Part shown: piece after piece, positions 35,325 through 48,720 of the stretch
Numbering within the stretch: the stretch's first letter is position 1
Layout: each line of letters starts with the position of its first letter
Source: Pezizomycotina sp. ARF18
Taxonomy: Eukaryota > Ascomycota
NCBI GenBank assembly: GCA_002224055.1
Contig: AZLU01000103.1
Span: 1 to 64,000, forward strand
DNA: 64,000 nucleotides
Direction: 5' to 3'
Program-made: the position numbers and the translations under genes
Notes under the pieces: model-generated
What the model was told of the DNA's origin: nothing
What the model saw: the letters and a program-made list of their open reading frames with translations, nothing else
Databases searched by the model: none

Positions 35325-38179
35325 ATGGACGATCGAAAACGACCTCACAATGATATATGTGACGAAACACACCTTCCAAGAGGCAGGCCGTCGTGGCCCC
35401 TCTTCCTCACAGCAAACCCCCCAGAATCAAGAAGATGTCATAGTAAGCCTCCTCCTACTCCTCCCTCCCTCCCTCTGCGTGGTTTCGTCCGCTCTCCCTT
35501 AAAACTGAACACTTCAACCCCCTTCCCTCACAACACTCGTCGTATTTGTCCACGATACGTGTGTGTATAAGTGTATGCGTGGGTGTGTTGGTCAGACGTG
35601 ATGAACACGCCTCATTTCTCAGCGCGTAAAACAAACAGCACTAAATCATGATGTAAATCCGATCACAGCATTTCCAAAAAGAGGCAATCTTCCGGCAGAT
35701 GCAAGCCTACAAGCGAGAAAAGGACATCGCCCAAGACAGGTTAGACGAACTCAACAAACGCGTGGCATATCACGACCAGCACCTCAGGATCGTAGACGCT
35801 GGTGGGATCAGGTATGTTCTTATATCACCCTTTAATTTTTTTTGTTCTGTCTAACTTCGTTTCTTTTTTGTGCTTTTTGCCGCTGCAGCTCGCTAATATC
35901 CCATACCTTCAAAATTTTTGTTTGCAATTTAGATGCTCGATGAGGTTCGGTTACTGGTAACCAAAGAGGCCAACAACGATAAGGCACATATCAATGGAGG
36001 TAGGCATTCGTAATTCTTGAGAAGCTTATCTTTTATCTTTTTTTTTTTTTTTTTTTTTTTGATTATCACCTTGGAAATAACCCAACCTAACTATTTTAGT
36101 AGATGGCGACCCTTCATTAGCGAAATCACTCTTGCATTTCCGTGATGTATCTTCCTTCGAGGACCACCTGTCCAAGAAGGGGAACATATCATCAACACTC
36201 TGGGAGTGCTGTTTAAGCATTAAAACATCGGAGTGATTCACCCTCGGACGAGAAAGTTGAGAAGCTTTCTGTTCGAATAGCAGAACTATTAGCCAACGAG
36301 AAGGTTCACCATGCCGAGCTGGACCGCCTTCAAACAGAAAAGGACGACCTTGAGGAGCAGCTGACGAATGCGGCGATAAGATATCTGCAAGCTGAAAAGA
36401 AATTGGACGCTACAAGAGCGTGACACTAGCAAAGATTGAGAAGCAGGCCCAAGCATCTTCTGCCGCAAAATCCGAGGGAAAGCCGACGACAAAGATACAG
36501 ACGGCAAATCAAAGGCCACGGATGGCAATTATGCAACTGTAGAGCTAGCAAGAAGAGAAGCAGAAGCTATCGCTGCCAAACAAGAGAAGGAATTGCAACA
36601 GCTTCAATCGAGAATACTCGCCTCTCAGAGCAGGTCTCCACATTCACAATCAAGGTCAGCAATGCTCTAAACATTTTAATCCTTTTTACTCTCGACTGGA
36701 CAGCGTCCCATGCGTTATTGGATAATACGGAATTTGTTCTGACATATTTTTAACAGCTGAGTCGCCTATCCGAGGAGGACATCATGACCTGCGACGTCTT
36801 ACAAAAATGTCAAGGCAAAACTGGACGACCTGATCGCGCGCTACAACAACATCGAAGCATTGAACAATAATCTGCAAAAGGAGGCTGAAATGCTGCAAGC
36901 AGAACGAAACAAATACAAGGAGACACTTCAGCATGAGCAGGAGCTCGCTATTTCCGAAATTAAAGGCCAAATGTCGAAAAACGATTCTGACCTTGCACGT
37001 ATTCGCAACGTCAGGGACTCGCTGGTGCAGGAGAATTCAATGCTCAAGCAAACTGCCGAAAAGCAGCTGTCCACCGTCGAGGCAGCAAATGCATTGGCTA
37101 ATGCTCGGTCTCTCAGGATCCAGAGTTTGGAATCTGAGATTTCACGTCTTCGACTCCAGATGAACAAGGAAGAACCTTTTACCGATGCGGAACTTGAAAA
37201 AATGAGTAAAGATGAGTTGGTTGCAAATTAGGACAGACGCAACGTGCGTACAAGATACTAGAGGACGAAATAGGCGCTCTCGAATCTGCTTACACCAAAG
37301 CCAACCAATTGAGCAATAGTAAATTCCTCAACCTACAGGAAGCAAGTGCGAAGATGGAGCGACTGGTACAGGAGGTAAGCCGTCGAATCCGATATATAAA
37401 AGAAAGGAGAGGGAGATTTCGACTTTGGACGCAAAAGCAGAAACGTTGCATTCGTAAATTTAGTCGAATTTGAGGACTGACGGTCTTGAACAGAAACAAA
37501 AAGCGGATCAAAAATACTTCGGCGCCATGAAAGCAAAAGATGTCATTCAGCAAGAATCTCGAATCTTGAAAATCCAGCACTCCAAGTCGTCCGAAATAAT
37601 AGCCCAACTTAAAGATGCCGAGAAGGCATACGCATCCGTCATACACAACTTGGAGAGGCAGGTCGCAGAGCTCAAGACATTGCAAAATATGTTCTCGAAC
37701 CAAAAGGCCGAACTCAACCGACGCATTCAGGAAGGAAACAATACGATCGAGTCCCTGAAGAACCAGACACGCCACCTCAGCGAATCATGAAGACTAAAGA
37801 TTCGGCTATGGCTTCCGAGGCTGAACAACGTCGCAAGGCAGAAACAGAGGTCGAAAAGCTACTTGTTGAAATGAGTACTCTTAAGAGCGAACTGCAGTCT
37901 GCAAGGCACAGAGATAGCGGAAATGAGCAGATGGAAGCATTAAGGGTACGCTTGTACTTGAAGATCCCCGCTAGGTAGTAAAAGCTGACATGGTTATTGT
38001 TTTAGTCAATTGCTTATTGTTCCGTGTGCCGTATCCGCTTCAAAAATTCAGCTTTAAGGACCTGCGGTCATGTCTTTTGCAAAGACTGCGCAGAAGAACG
38101 TATCACGTCTCGTTCTCGGAAGTGCCCCAATTGCGGCCGGCCATTTGCCGCGACTGACGTTATACACGTACATCTTTAG
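35325..38179 (+). CDS. BRE1: E3 ubiquitin ligase BRE1 (histone H2B)
   Basis: Bre1 with Rad6 monoubiquitinates H2B, which licenses H3K4/K79 methylation. The start at 35325 gives MDDRKRPHND, followed by PSKRQAVVAP, a typical Bre1 N-terminus. The first intron ends near 35668 before FQKEAIFRQMQAYKREKDIA and QDRLDELNKRVAYHDQHLRI. A long coiled coil fills about 36240-37930 (for example IEALNNNLQKEAEMLQAERN and LEQKQKADQKYFGAMKAKDV). The C-terminal C3HC4 RING is CSVCRIRFKNSALRTCGHVF with CKDCAEERITSRSRKCPNCG, ending ATDVIHVHL at the TAG at 38177. All RING ligands are present. In-frame ATGs upstream at 35247 and 35253 exist but lack family support. Introns and several frame slips break the coiled coil. 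Confidence 0.9.
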
Positions 38180-39363
38180 TAATTTAAGGTTTTCTGTCGA
38201 CTTGCTATCGCTATTGTATTTATACAAGTTTCTTATCTCTTCCTCGTTTCCATTGTCTTACTTCTTCCTTTATCTTTCGTGCATAAGCCAGGAAGCAGCT
38301 CAAAGATTCGCCTTTGTTTTCCACTCTAAACGCGCTGTTTTTTTTTTTTTTTTTTTAATCTTTGGGACGATCTCATCATTCATGATCTACTCCATGTCAA
38401 TACATACCTTCCCTTATTCTCTAAGCATCGTCTCATCTTGAATACTACATTGTTACTTTTAGTGTGCTTTACTATGTATCATTGTTCTTTCTTTCTTTTT
38501 TTTTTTTTTCCTTCTTATATGATCTTTCAATGTTGACACTAGATAAAACGCTTCAACGACACTTTTATTATTAACTTCTGTTTCATTTCCTTCAATGGTT
38601 TATTCCTTCACTCACTTTTAATAATCAAATAACCACTAAATGTTTTCTTTTCCTTTCCTTTTAAACTCTGTAATGGTAGCTGATTTTTGACCTTTTTCAT
38701 TATTATCATCATTCATTATTATTATTATTATTATTATTATGATTATTATCTAAATCGCGTTTCATTTGTTGCGGTACTACGGGAACAGGCATCGGGAAAA
38801 AACAAACATTCTATAAACTCTATATATGTCTATTCAGTTCCTTTTTCTTTATCCTCCTCGCAATTATCAAAAGACTTTTTCTTCTCCCACTTCCTTTCAT
38901 AACTATCATCCTCAGTTGTGGGTGTTTGTTGTTTCTCACTACATTGTAATTCGCTCATTTTCTCACCTGATATACTTGTTCTCTTCCGGATCTTGAGTAC
39001 CGGCGGACGGGGATTTTTTTTTTTTTTTTAGCAAACGGACCCTATGCAACTTTCTCTTTTTATTATTTATTTTCCCCTTGTGTACAAAGATATTTATATT
39101 GTTCACTTCCCATATAATATATATATCAACTCTTTGGACGTGCAACGTAATATGTAAAAAGGCTATTACTTGCATTGTTAGATCACACATTTCTCTCTCA
39201 AACTGATCAAATCCGTGACAAACTTTTGAATATTATGCATCCCAGTGCTCTGAAAAAAAAAGCTTCTAAGCATCTACTTTGAGCGTCGACGGTCTCCTTT
39301 TGGGTTAAGAACGAATCAACGAATACATGCGTAAAAAGCAGGTTATGATTAACTTTTTTCCCT
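38180..39363. other. Convergent intergenic region BRE1/AMPP
   Basis: About 1.2 kb of T-rich sequence with several T runs of 12-18 and an (ATT)n microsatellite at about 38713-38742. No conserved coding is seen. Confidence 0.6.
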
Positions 39364-41791
39364 TCAAAGCGGCGCAGTTTCCCTCTCGAGCCAAGCCATG
39401 GTCTTTCATCGTCCTTGAAGAAACTTTGTGTCTTCTCCAATACCCCCTTGTGGTACTCGTTCAGGTAGTCCTTCTCAGACTGGGTGAGCAGATTTGTATC
39501 GATCAGCTTGCGACACATCGGGACCTACAAAAGAAAAGTTTTGGGTTATTAGTATTATTACGTCCGAGTTACTATACGGAGTCCATGGAGTATTAGACTG
39601 ACCATCGTAACGGTTTCGAATCCGTAGTACGCACGATCTCCGAATTTGTGCGTTGTCTCGACTTCCTTGACCAGTATGATATCTACATTCATAGTTTAGT
39701 ATGGGTTGGTATATTGTTTATTCAATCTAATCGCTCCTCCGTAAGAGGGTTTTCTTACTCTCAATACGGATACCAAATGCGTCGTCCTCGTAGTAACCAG
39801 GTTCTTTAAAGTGTAATTATTAGCAAACCAAATCATACCTATTCGTCAGAGGAGAATATACCGTTTGAGATCACGTTGCCAATCGCTAAGGGTACCTCAG
39901 AATACTGGACTCTGGTTCCGATACCGATTGGTCCCTCGTGAACGTTCAAGAATGAGCCGACACCGTGACCGGTTCCGTGCCTGTAATCGAGGCCTTCCGC
40001 CCAGAGGAATTGGCGGGCCATCGTATCCAATGCGAACCGCTAGTTCCCTTTGGAAAAATAACCCTACCGAGAGCGATGTTACCCTTCAAAACCAGCGTGT
40101 ATGCCTTCTTCTCCATCTCGGTCGGCTCGCCGAAGTGAAGCGTCCTAGTGGTATCAGTAGTGCCGTCATAGAATTGAGCACCGGAGTCGCACAGGTAGAT
40201 CGCCTTCGGGTCGATCAGCGTTCCTGGTTCAGGGTGGTAGTGAATGACAGCAGCGTTGGGCCCTGTCGAAGATATCGTGGGGAACGAGAGCCCGACGAAA
40301 TCTTGCTTCGCTGCCCTCAGCTTCTCGAGCTTATCCGCCGCCTGGACTTCATCCAACTTGGCCCGCTAAGCAGTTGGTCCTCGAGCCACGCAAAGTATTC
40401 TATCAGGGCAGCTCCGTCGCGGATGTGACATTGCCGCATTCCCTCAAGCTCTGTCTCGTTCTTTACTGCTTTAGCAGCCGTAACCGGAGACTTGACCTCG
40501 TCGATCTTATCCTCGCCGATAGCCTTTGCGAGGGCCCAGCTCGCAGTATTAACGAGAAGGAACTTCTGCTCCTCGTCTTTGCCTTCCTTCTTGACCGACT
40601 CGCTACTAAGCGCCGTCAAATCGGAGAAAATAGCTTCGTAAGGCTTGATCTTGACGTCCGAGGAGAGATGCTTCTTGACTTCTTCGTTGACCTGCGACTC
40701 GTTGACGAACAGCGTCGCTTCCGTCGGGGTAACGACAGCGTACGAGAAGAAGACCGGGTTATACGGGATGTCGCTGCCGCGCAGGTTGAACAGCCACATT
40801 ATCTCGTCCAGGCCGCTCAGGATCAGGCCGCGGCTGTCCTTCTTCTCCAGCTCCTTGCGCACGTCCTCGAGCTTTTCTGTGAACGGTTTCCCGGCGTACT
40901 TTTCGTCCAGGACGATGATCGGTTCCGAAGGCGCGCGGGCCGCTCGCTTCCCCAGACTTGGTCGACGATGTTGGTGTCCATCCCGATAAGCTCGCCGCCT
41001 GCCTTTGCTTTAATCTTATCCTGGAGCCTTCTTGACTCGGCTTGTATTTAAACATTGCATGTCAGAATAGAAGCTCTTTCGAAAAATAAAAAATAAAAGA
41101 AAACTAGGCCGGTATAGCCAAGAAGGCATACCCAATGTAAGAAGCGTCGCGTCAACACCGACGGTCTTTCCACCCTCTGCTTGCTCGCATACCCTTTAGT
41201 TTCAATATAACTTGTCAGTTTGTTTGGAAATACTAAGCGGTCGGGAGAAGGCTGTTCCAAGAAAATCTCACCATTCCTGCCAGGTGGGCACATCCGGAAG
41301 ACCTTGCTTGAGCAAGTGCCAGTTACTGTCTAGTTCTTTCTCGGCCTGGTTAAAGTAGCGGCCGTCTGTCGACATGACGGCCCTGTCCTGCGTTATAACG
41401 CAGCATCCTGCGGATCCGCTGAAACACATATATATTCTATACCAAATAGAAAAAGAAATGCCCAACAACGGTCAGAATTCCGATTTCTACTATCAGGAAA
41501 AACATTTCGAAAATTATAAAGAAGAGAAATATACTGACCGCGGCGGCCGTCGCAAGGTGCAATATATTCTGACTGGTGAGCATCTTCAGACGGTACGACT
41601 ATAATTTGGCCATGTCAGCACGAAAAATCACAGATATTAAAATATCAAGTCGAGCTAAAGTAGTGAGAAAGTAATGAAAAGTACAGCGAGGTCTCGGTTA
41701 AAGAGGATCACTTACTGAAAACGTCAACCTTGTGATCCTGCATGAGCTTCCGCAGGGCTGTGAGCTTATCCGTAGTATTAACGGGTGCCAT
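39364..41791 (-). CDS. AMPP: Xaa-Pro aminopeptidase P (M24B)
   Basis: This is a manganese-dependent peptidase that removes N-terminal residues before proline. The start chosen at 41791 gives [20 protein letters not shown], the usual cytosolic start. An in-frame ATG 35 codons upstream (41896) adds a basic presequence. The N-terminal domain has [20 protein letters not shown] and [20 protein letters not shown] (about 41420-41290). Next come [20 protein letters not shown] and [20 protein letters not shown]. The catalytic part has [20 protein letters not shown] (metal Asp pair, about 40190-40140) and [19 protein letters not shown] (metal His, about 39985-39930). The C-terminus is [11 protein letters not shown] at the stop at 39364. 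A missing A near 39402 shifts the last frame. At least three introns are visible. Confidence 0.88.
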
Positions 41792-41896
41792 TGTAGAATC
41801 TTGCACTTCTGAAGAGAAGAACCGACGATATACTAATGGTGCTGCTGCGAATGCTAGAGGGATTCTGGAATGATAAGATGATTGAGATGTTTTCAA
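41792..41896 (-). other. AMPP: Possible mitochondrial presequence extension of AMPP
   Basis: This 35-codon in-frame extension is upstream of the canonical AMPP start. It reads MKTSQSSYHSRIPLAFAAAP followed by LVYRRFFSSEVQDST. It is basic and hydroxylated and lacks acidic residues until its end. RRFFS resembles a processing-peptidase site. Similar presequence-like basic sequence continues further upstream in another frame (YKSRRRPFSITRAK, about 41995). Confidence 0.4.
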
Positions 41897-44144
41897 ACGG
41901 AATGCTACAGTACTCCTAGTGGCAGTATAGGCAGCGTGGACTGGACAAGTAGTGATACTAGTGTACTTTTGGCTCTTGTAATGGAAAAGGGACGACGGCG
42001 TGACTTATATGGGACACTGCAGCTACTCCTAATATTACTGCTAGCAATGATGGTGGGTGCAGAAAACGGAGGGGTTGAAGGGGAGATGGCCGCCTTGCGA
42101 TTAATGCTGGAAGGTGATGCGGCGAGCCATACAAAAAGCAAATAGATAAAATAATAATATAATAAATAATAAATAATGTAAGAAAAGAGCAATATTGAAA
42201 AAAAAAAAATTTAAAATAAAAATAAATTTAAAAAAAGGAAACAACAACTCAACAAACCAAACTACAGCAAAAATCGTCCAATTAATTCAACAGATCCAAC
42301 GATAGTAAGAACAGAGACCTGTTGGAGTATATGAAATTAGACAAGGTGAGTAATCAAGAAAGGAGGTTAGGATATTGTACTTTCTCTTTCTCGTTCGAGC
42401 TTTCCAAGGGGAAAAGAAAAAATCTTGTTGCTTCGAATCCTCTATACTTCTTTTTCTTTACTTAAGCTTCTTGTTTCTTCAATTGTCGTTGCATTGGAAA
42501 AGAAAATTTTCAAAGTTTTCTGTCTCGTTGACAGGTTCAAGTGTATACAATTGCGACGTCTAAAAATGCTCGAGAGCGTCGTAAGAGTAGGGTTTAATCT
42601 TTGCAGCCATTTCGAAGCGCTTCCGTACTCCATGTTCACCATTTAACACGTTGTGTGAGATTCTCTCCGGTTTAACTAGGACAAAGGTGTCTTTTCACAG
42701 TTCACGTCCTTCCACGCAAGGGAAATGGTTATACAGATCGACAGATTCTTTTTTCTAGAAGCAAGGAGTGTAAAAGCCTCCCTTCCCAGAAGCCTCTAAA
42801 TATCTCCCAGGTCTGCTCAGTGCTGTGATTTCTCAAGAAAAGAGAGAGGCAATTTACCGGGAGTCTTAGATAGCTCCGAACGGGCTAGCAACTAAACGGG
42901 CCAGAAGAAGCAAGATCTTAATCTTTCATTAACATGGGTACCTTTTGTGTCGATATAAGGCACCATAAACCGCTCAAAGCGGCACAGACTAAATGCAACA
43001 ATTGCGCGATCCTGGGACGGAAAGAATTATAGCCATCTCTTTTTCTTCTTTAATTCATTCTGTTCCACAGATTTTCTTGTCATGACGAATGGCGAAACGT
43101 CGTCGGATATCTGCGACGAATCTCAATTGCAGCTCTACCATGCATACCTGCTTCTACATGCTTCGAATGACGGCTACATGCGGCTAAATTTTTTCTTTTC
43201 TTTCTTTCTTTTTTAAATCTCGTTTATACCATGTTATTAATAAGTTTAATTCGTTTTTTTTTTTTTTTTTTTTTTCCTCGGAATGGATAGCTCAAGGAAG
43301 CTTTTTAAATTCTGCGTGGGAGTAAACACACGCGTGAATGGAGCATTCTCCAATGGAGAGGCAGGTAAGGAGCTTTTGAATCGAAATATGCGTTTCACTG
43401 CAATAATCTGTTTGCTCGAGCTTGCGTGAGGCTCCGTCCCTGCTTAACATCCGTAGGCTTTCTGCAACCCGCGGGATTGACCATAGATGCATCACGCCCC
43501 CTGCGAGAGCGGCCTCAGTCGAAGGCTCCTATGGAACATCTTGATCTATATTCCTAGCCTCCGCGACACCAATCTTGCCTTCAACAAAGATATACACCTT
43601 CAAACCAAATTAACTTATACTTGTATAGATTGTTTCAGAACTTCTTTGCTGTATTCCTTTACCCTGCCGATAAATCAAAAAAAAAAATCTTAAGTGAGGG
43701 AAATTCAAGATTCGCCTTATCCGATATCATAATCATACTTAGTCTCAGTAGATGGGAAAGTTGACTACACGCTTCATGAAGTAGCTCCATCACTTTGGGT
43801 CCTCTCTCGGCTCGAAAAGTAAGAAAGAAGGGAAGGGGAAAAAAAAAAGAGGCTTCTTAAGAAGACACAAGTAGGTACGTATTTTTACCGCCCAGCTACT
43901 GGATTAGCGGCAGAGTGGGAAGAAACCGGCAAAGGCTCAAAATAGCAATATACCTGTAGGGCAGTAAGCAGTGTCAGTATTAAAAAAGAAAAATTAATAA
44001 TAAAATAAAATACAAAATACATAAATTATTATTATTTTATTTTTTCCCTTTAAGTGAGAGCTTTCCTTTAGCCTCACCACCCGCTCCTCAATCACCAACA
44101 TTTTTCGTTCGCCACAATCGACCTCTTCAACCCCCCCTGCGGCC
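41897..44144. other. Divergent region AMPP/KAP122
   Basis: About 2.2 kb with A- and T-rich patches (for example 42198-42237, T run at 43254-43275). Its left end may still encode AMPP leader sequence. No other conserved coding, tRNA or element is recognised. Confidence 0.45.
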
Positions 44145-47100
44145 ATGGCGGTCTTCGAAGTCGATACTGAAGACATACCTACCCCTTCGTCACTCAGCGA
44201 TGTGGAAACCCTCATCCGAAGCTTATACGATCCCCAAGCCTCGCCAAGTACCGTCCAGAAGATCAACAATGTCCTACAGAAGCTCCAAACCTCGCCAGAA
44301 GGCTGGCTGCTTGCCAATCAGCTCTGTACCAGCAACGACGAGCATGTACAGTTTTTCGCAGCTCTGACGTTTACGGTGAAGCTTAATACCGACTGGTTTG
44401 GAGCCCCATTCATATACGACTGCACGAAAGAGATCATACCTTCCTTCCTTAGCTCGCTTCGAGCTTAGAACAAAGTTTCGTTGCTATTCAAGGACCATAG
44501 GTTTTGATAAAAGATGGAGAAGAATACAGCCCCAGTATTCAAGATTTCTCAGCTTAGTTATGGATAGGTAGATGGAATGAAGATTGGCTAACATAATAGC
44601 TTATGATTGCTCGAATACAGGCAGAGTATATCGGAACCGGATACCTTACTCCTACTGGAAACTCTGGTGCGGTGGCTACTCCGTGTCCTCGAATCCGATA
44701 CAAAATCTTTCATATGGCGCAAACTTTGTGTAACTCTCGTGATATTCTTCATACGCTTTCCCAACATATGGACCAATTGCGTCAAGCACCTCTTATGCTG
44801 CATCAAAGGTCATGTTGAACTCCGACCGAATGATAGCCTCCAATCTGCGCCACCAACCGAAGAAATTGTAGGAACACTGTCAATAAAAGCCACTGAAGTC
44901 TTGCTATTTTTTGCGCGTTCTTTGGTTGAAGAGGTTGGAAAATTGGATCTCAAGAATGTTAAAAAGTAAGTTTCGTATCCTTGCCGATTGTTAGTGCTTC
45001 TTTGTAGTGCATGCTGATCTTAACATAGCCGGCTTCTATCTCCCACTTCGTCTCCTTTTTTTTTTTTTTTTTTTCCTTATTCAAGTCTCCATTATCATGT
45101 GAAACTTGAGCAGAATACGGCGGATGCGGTTAAGATCATGGGGCATGTATTAAGTTCTTGGACACCAAATGGTCAAGGTTCGTGTCACTCGGCCGTTTTT
45201 CGATCTGTTAAAGTATTCTATGGCTTTTAAGCCAAAACTTCGGTGTGTTGACAAAGTCTACAACCTACAGCAGAGGATACAGTGTATCCAAATTTGAGCG
45301 AAGCGGAAGTTACACTTGTTAAGGAATCCTTGGGCTGTTTCCAGGTAAATCCGATTTAGTTTCGTATTGCGCCTTGTATCACCTGCCATCGCTCTATCGC
45401 TAACGGCTTCCCCGTCTTCGTGTAAACCGTAGTCGTGGATCTTCTACTCCAGCGTGCGCAAATAGATTCAAACGCAGAATTTCCGCAATTGAAGCTGCTC
45501 ACGACATACAGCTTACATTGGATCCAGCATCCTCAACTTTATGATACCGCTGTTACGTTATCGAGTGAAATACTCTCCAATTATTTCAAGTTTTATACTG
45601 AGGAAGACGTGTCATACTTGGCCGGATTAATTTCCAGTCCTTGGGGTCTAAAGATGTTCTCAAAAACCGTTCATATGGACGATGATTCTTATGACGCGGA
45701 CGAAAACACAATTTTCCCTCAGCTTGTCATAGCATTTGCAGAAGCTACCTTGAACGCCTTGTAAAGGTGCCGAATGACCCAACCTCACATACAATCTTTG
45801 GAATGATACACCAGCTGCTGAAGATCCCGGCTATGCGATCGCGGAGGAGGATGTATCATGCCTTTGCTTCGAATTCTGGTCGGCTCTCATAGAATACCTA
45901 ATCGACCAAGATGCCGACGCAGGCAAAGATAAGTGGTGGATAGCGATGTGCAAACAACACGTTTTCCAAGCTATTGAAGAATATTGGAGGAAACTTCAGG
46001 CGCCACCAGCGGCACTTTTGGTAAATTGGACTAAGGACGATAAGGAGAAATTTTCTTCGTTCCGAAAAGATGTTGCAGACTTACTCGAAACTTCGTATCC
46101 TCTTCTCCACGTTGAGCTATACGAAAGGCTTGTGCAACATGCTTTACACAACCTTAGCCAGGATGAGCTGAATTGGTCGGAGCTTGAGGCTACACTCTAC
46201 TGCTTAAACTCGCTCAGCGATTGTTTGACGGACGAGCACCAGAGTATAAGTACTGGAGATGCTACTTCGATCGCCATTGTTTCTGAAGCTATCCGCCACA
46301 GATTCTAAACCATACCTGCGTACAAAAATTGCTGGAATATCTCTAATTGGCCAGTATTCCTCCTTCTTCGAGGAGAACCCTATGCTCCTCCCGGATGCTC
46401 TCAATTTTCTTTTTTCCTCGCTTTCCACTCCAAAACTTACCTTACAAGCTTCGAAATCGATAAACTCTCTGTGCTCATCATGCCGAGACAAATTGACAGC
46501 TGAACTACCGACCTTCGTCGGGCAGTATCAGATATACGCGTCTACTCCAAGCTCCGACACAACTTCTCGCGAACGTGTGATCGGAGCGTTGGGTTATATC
46601 ATCCAAGCTTTGCCGTCTGAACCCGCAAAATTGGAAGCCCTGAAACCTGTTATATCTTCTATTTTTTGAAGAGTTCGCGGCAGCCCGGTCTTTGATAACG
46701 CAGAACCGTGCTGATGAAGCAAAGGCTGCAATCGTGACGGTTTTACGATCACTAGTTAGTCTCGGGAAGGCGCTTCAGGCGCCAGATGACGTCCTATAGT
46801 CATCGGGGATGGCAAAGCTGTTTCTAGAGAGGAGAATTGCTGGTTAGCCGGGGAAGGCCTCCAAATACAATTGGGCATTGCGGAAGCAATCAATTTCTTC
46901 GTCACAACATTCCCTCACGACCGAGATGTAGTTGAGGCAGCCTGTAGTGTCTTCCGAACGGGGTTTTCGGAACTTTCACCGGGTTTACTAGTATTTCCAC
47001 CGAGATTGGTTGGCGAATTCCTCACTGCTTGCGGGGCCAGAACTACCTTCTTCGATACTGTCATTTCTACCTCAAGCGCTTTTATATGCAGCCACTCCCG

Positions 47101-47949
47101 GGACGGTACCAATGATGTCGAAACTGAAGCGCGGAATTTAACAACCCAGATTATCACATGATCGTAAAGTTACAAGGTAAGGCTTAGAAATGGCGGAGCA
47201 TTCATAGTTCTTGTTTTCTTATAACCCTTGTTCACACAAAAAGAAAAGCAAACAAAGACCCCATTCTCCTGTACTTACAAATTTTTTGACCGTTTTCCTG
47301 CTAAATCAGGAATCGAAGGTGATCCGGATTTCTCGCAGAATGCTTTAGAGTTCTTCAAACGGCTTTTTCCAAAATACCTAAACATCCTCCTGGCCCTCGA
47401 AAGCACACAGCTCTCACAAATATTCCTCCTTGCGCTCGAAGCACTGGTCTGCAAAGAGCATTTCCTAAGCGGGCGGCTGCTCACTTTTGGCGGGACTTCA
47501 TGCAGCTCCAGTTTGAGCATAGAGACGACGAAATGGGAAAACCAGTGAAGGCAATAATGCTGAGACCGGAGCTGCGCTTGCTAAGAACCTGATATCGGTA
47601 AGTTGTTTTTGACATCTAGTGACGTGTCCCGATCCGACTCGATTTATGAAACCTGCTCTAACAATGTTATACCTGAGTATAGGCACTGGGTGGAGGCGCG
47701 GCAAGGAGTGAACTACCCTTCCTCACAGAAGTTCTTAAGAAGTTTGTTAGGCTGCTCGAATCGAAGGAATGGCTCTTCGAAGCGCTGTTTTCTAACGGTG
47801 ACGGGTTCCCTTCGGCGAAGATTTCGTCAGCTGAAAAGACTGAATTCTTGAACAAAGTTATTGCCCTTCGAGGAAGCCGGGAGACGAACCAAGTCGTCAG
47901 CGAATTTTGGCTGAAGTGTCGTGGAACAGAATTTGCCTATGTTTCTTAG
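44145..47949 (+). CDS. Importin-beta family karyopherin, KAP122/importin-13-like
   Basis: This nuclear import receptor is built of HEAT repeats. The start at 44145 gives MAVFEVDTEDIPTPSSLSDV. The importin-beta N-terminal domain follows: VQKINNVLQKLQTSPEGWLL and NDEHVQFFAALTFTVKLNTD. Introns split the middle, whose helices include CRILPNIWTNCVKHLLCC-like, EATEVLLFFARSLVEEVGKL and FPQLKLLTTYSLHWIQHPQL. Later parts have WRKLQAPPAALLVNWTKDDK, PYLRTKIAGISLIGQYSSFF and SEVIRALGY-like helices, and the C-terminus is FWLKCRGTEFAYVS at the TAG at 47947. The N-terminal pattern is closest, in my reading, to fungal Kap122 (Pdr6), which imports TFIIA and Rnr2/4 in yeast. Mtr10/transportin-3 is the main alternative. 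Many frame slips are present. Confidence 0.7.
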
Positions 47950-47974
47950 CGAGTTTCTTTTTCTGTCTTGCTTT

Positions 47975-48005
<31 letters not shown>

Positions 48006-48720
48006 TTAATCTTTTGGATCTATGAGGGTTGTTCAGGTGTGTTTAAAGCTTAAAAGAGAGGGGGACGAACAAAACAAAAGGATAGAGAAGCCCAGCATTG
48101 AGCGAAAAAGCGTCTTGTAATTATACAGTTTATAAGCGTTGCATAGATCATGAGAAAATTGGTTCATAGGGGTATTAGGGGTCGGGTGGCGTTGAAAATA
48201 TATCATTCCATGGCGTTTTTATTTTCTCTACCGGCGTTATGACGTTATCATGGATACCAAACTTTGTGCAATATCTCATTACTAAGGCCGTAAATGTATA
48301 TATTGTTAGTATATAATTTCTCTCTCTCCTGTCTGTTCTCGCTCTTGCCAAAACGCAATTGTCATTTCAAAGTGAGAATATAAAGTATTAACCGCAAGAT
48401 GTCAATAATCTAACTTTACTAGCTAAGAACAAGACATGCAACATATTAAAATCCATTCATTACCTGGTTGTTTTTTGTCCTCATCATCTGTACATTTTGG
48501 AATCTGATATCATTCGCTAGTCGATGTTGCGGATAATATTATACGAAAAAAAAAAAAAGAAGACCCCAAGATTCAAACTCCTTGCTCAATGAATAGTGTA
48601 AATAAAGACTGGTGATATAGGGAAACAACTACTGCTAAATAAAAAGACAAAAACAGAAAGTAAATATAATCATTATGGTAGTATGATTCCAAAAAAAAAA
48701 AAAAAAAAGGACGCATCTAT
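47950..48720. other. Convergent intergenic region KAP122/SEC8
   Basis: About 770 bases with a (CT)n(TA)n microsatellite at about 47975-48006, a 12-base A run near 48546 and an 18-base A run near 48691-48708. Nothing coding is seen. Confidence 0.6.
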
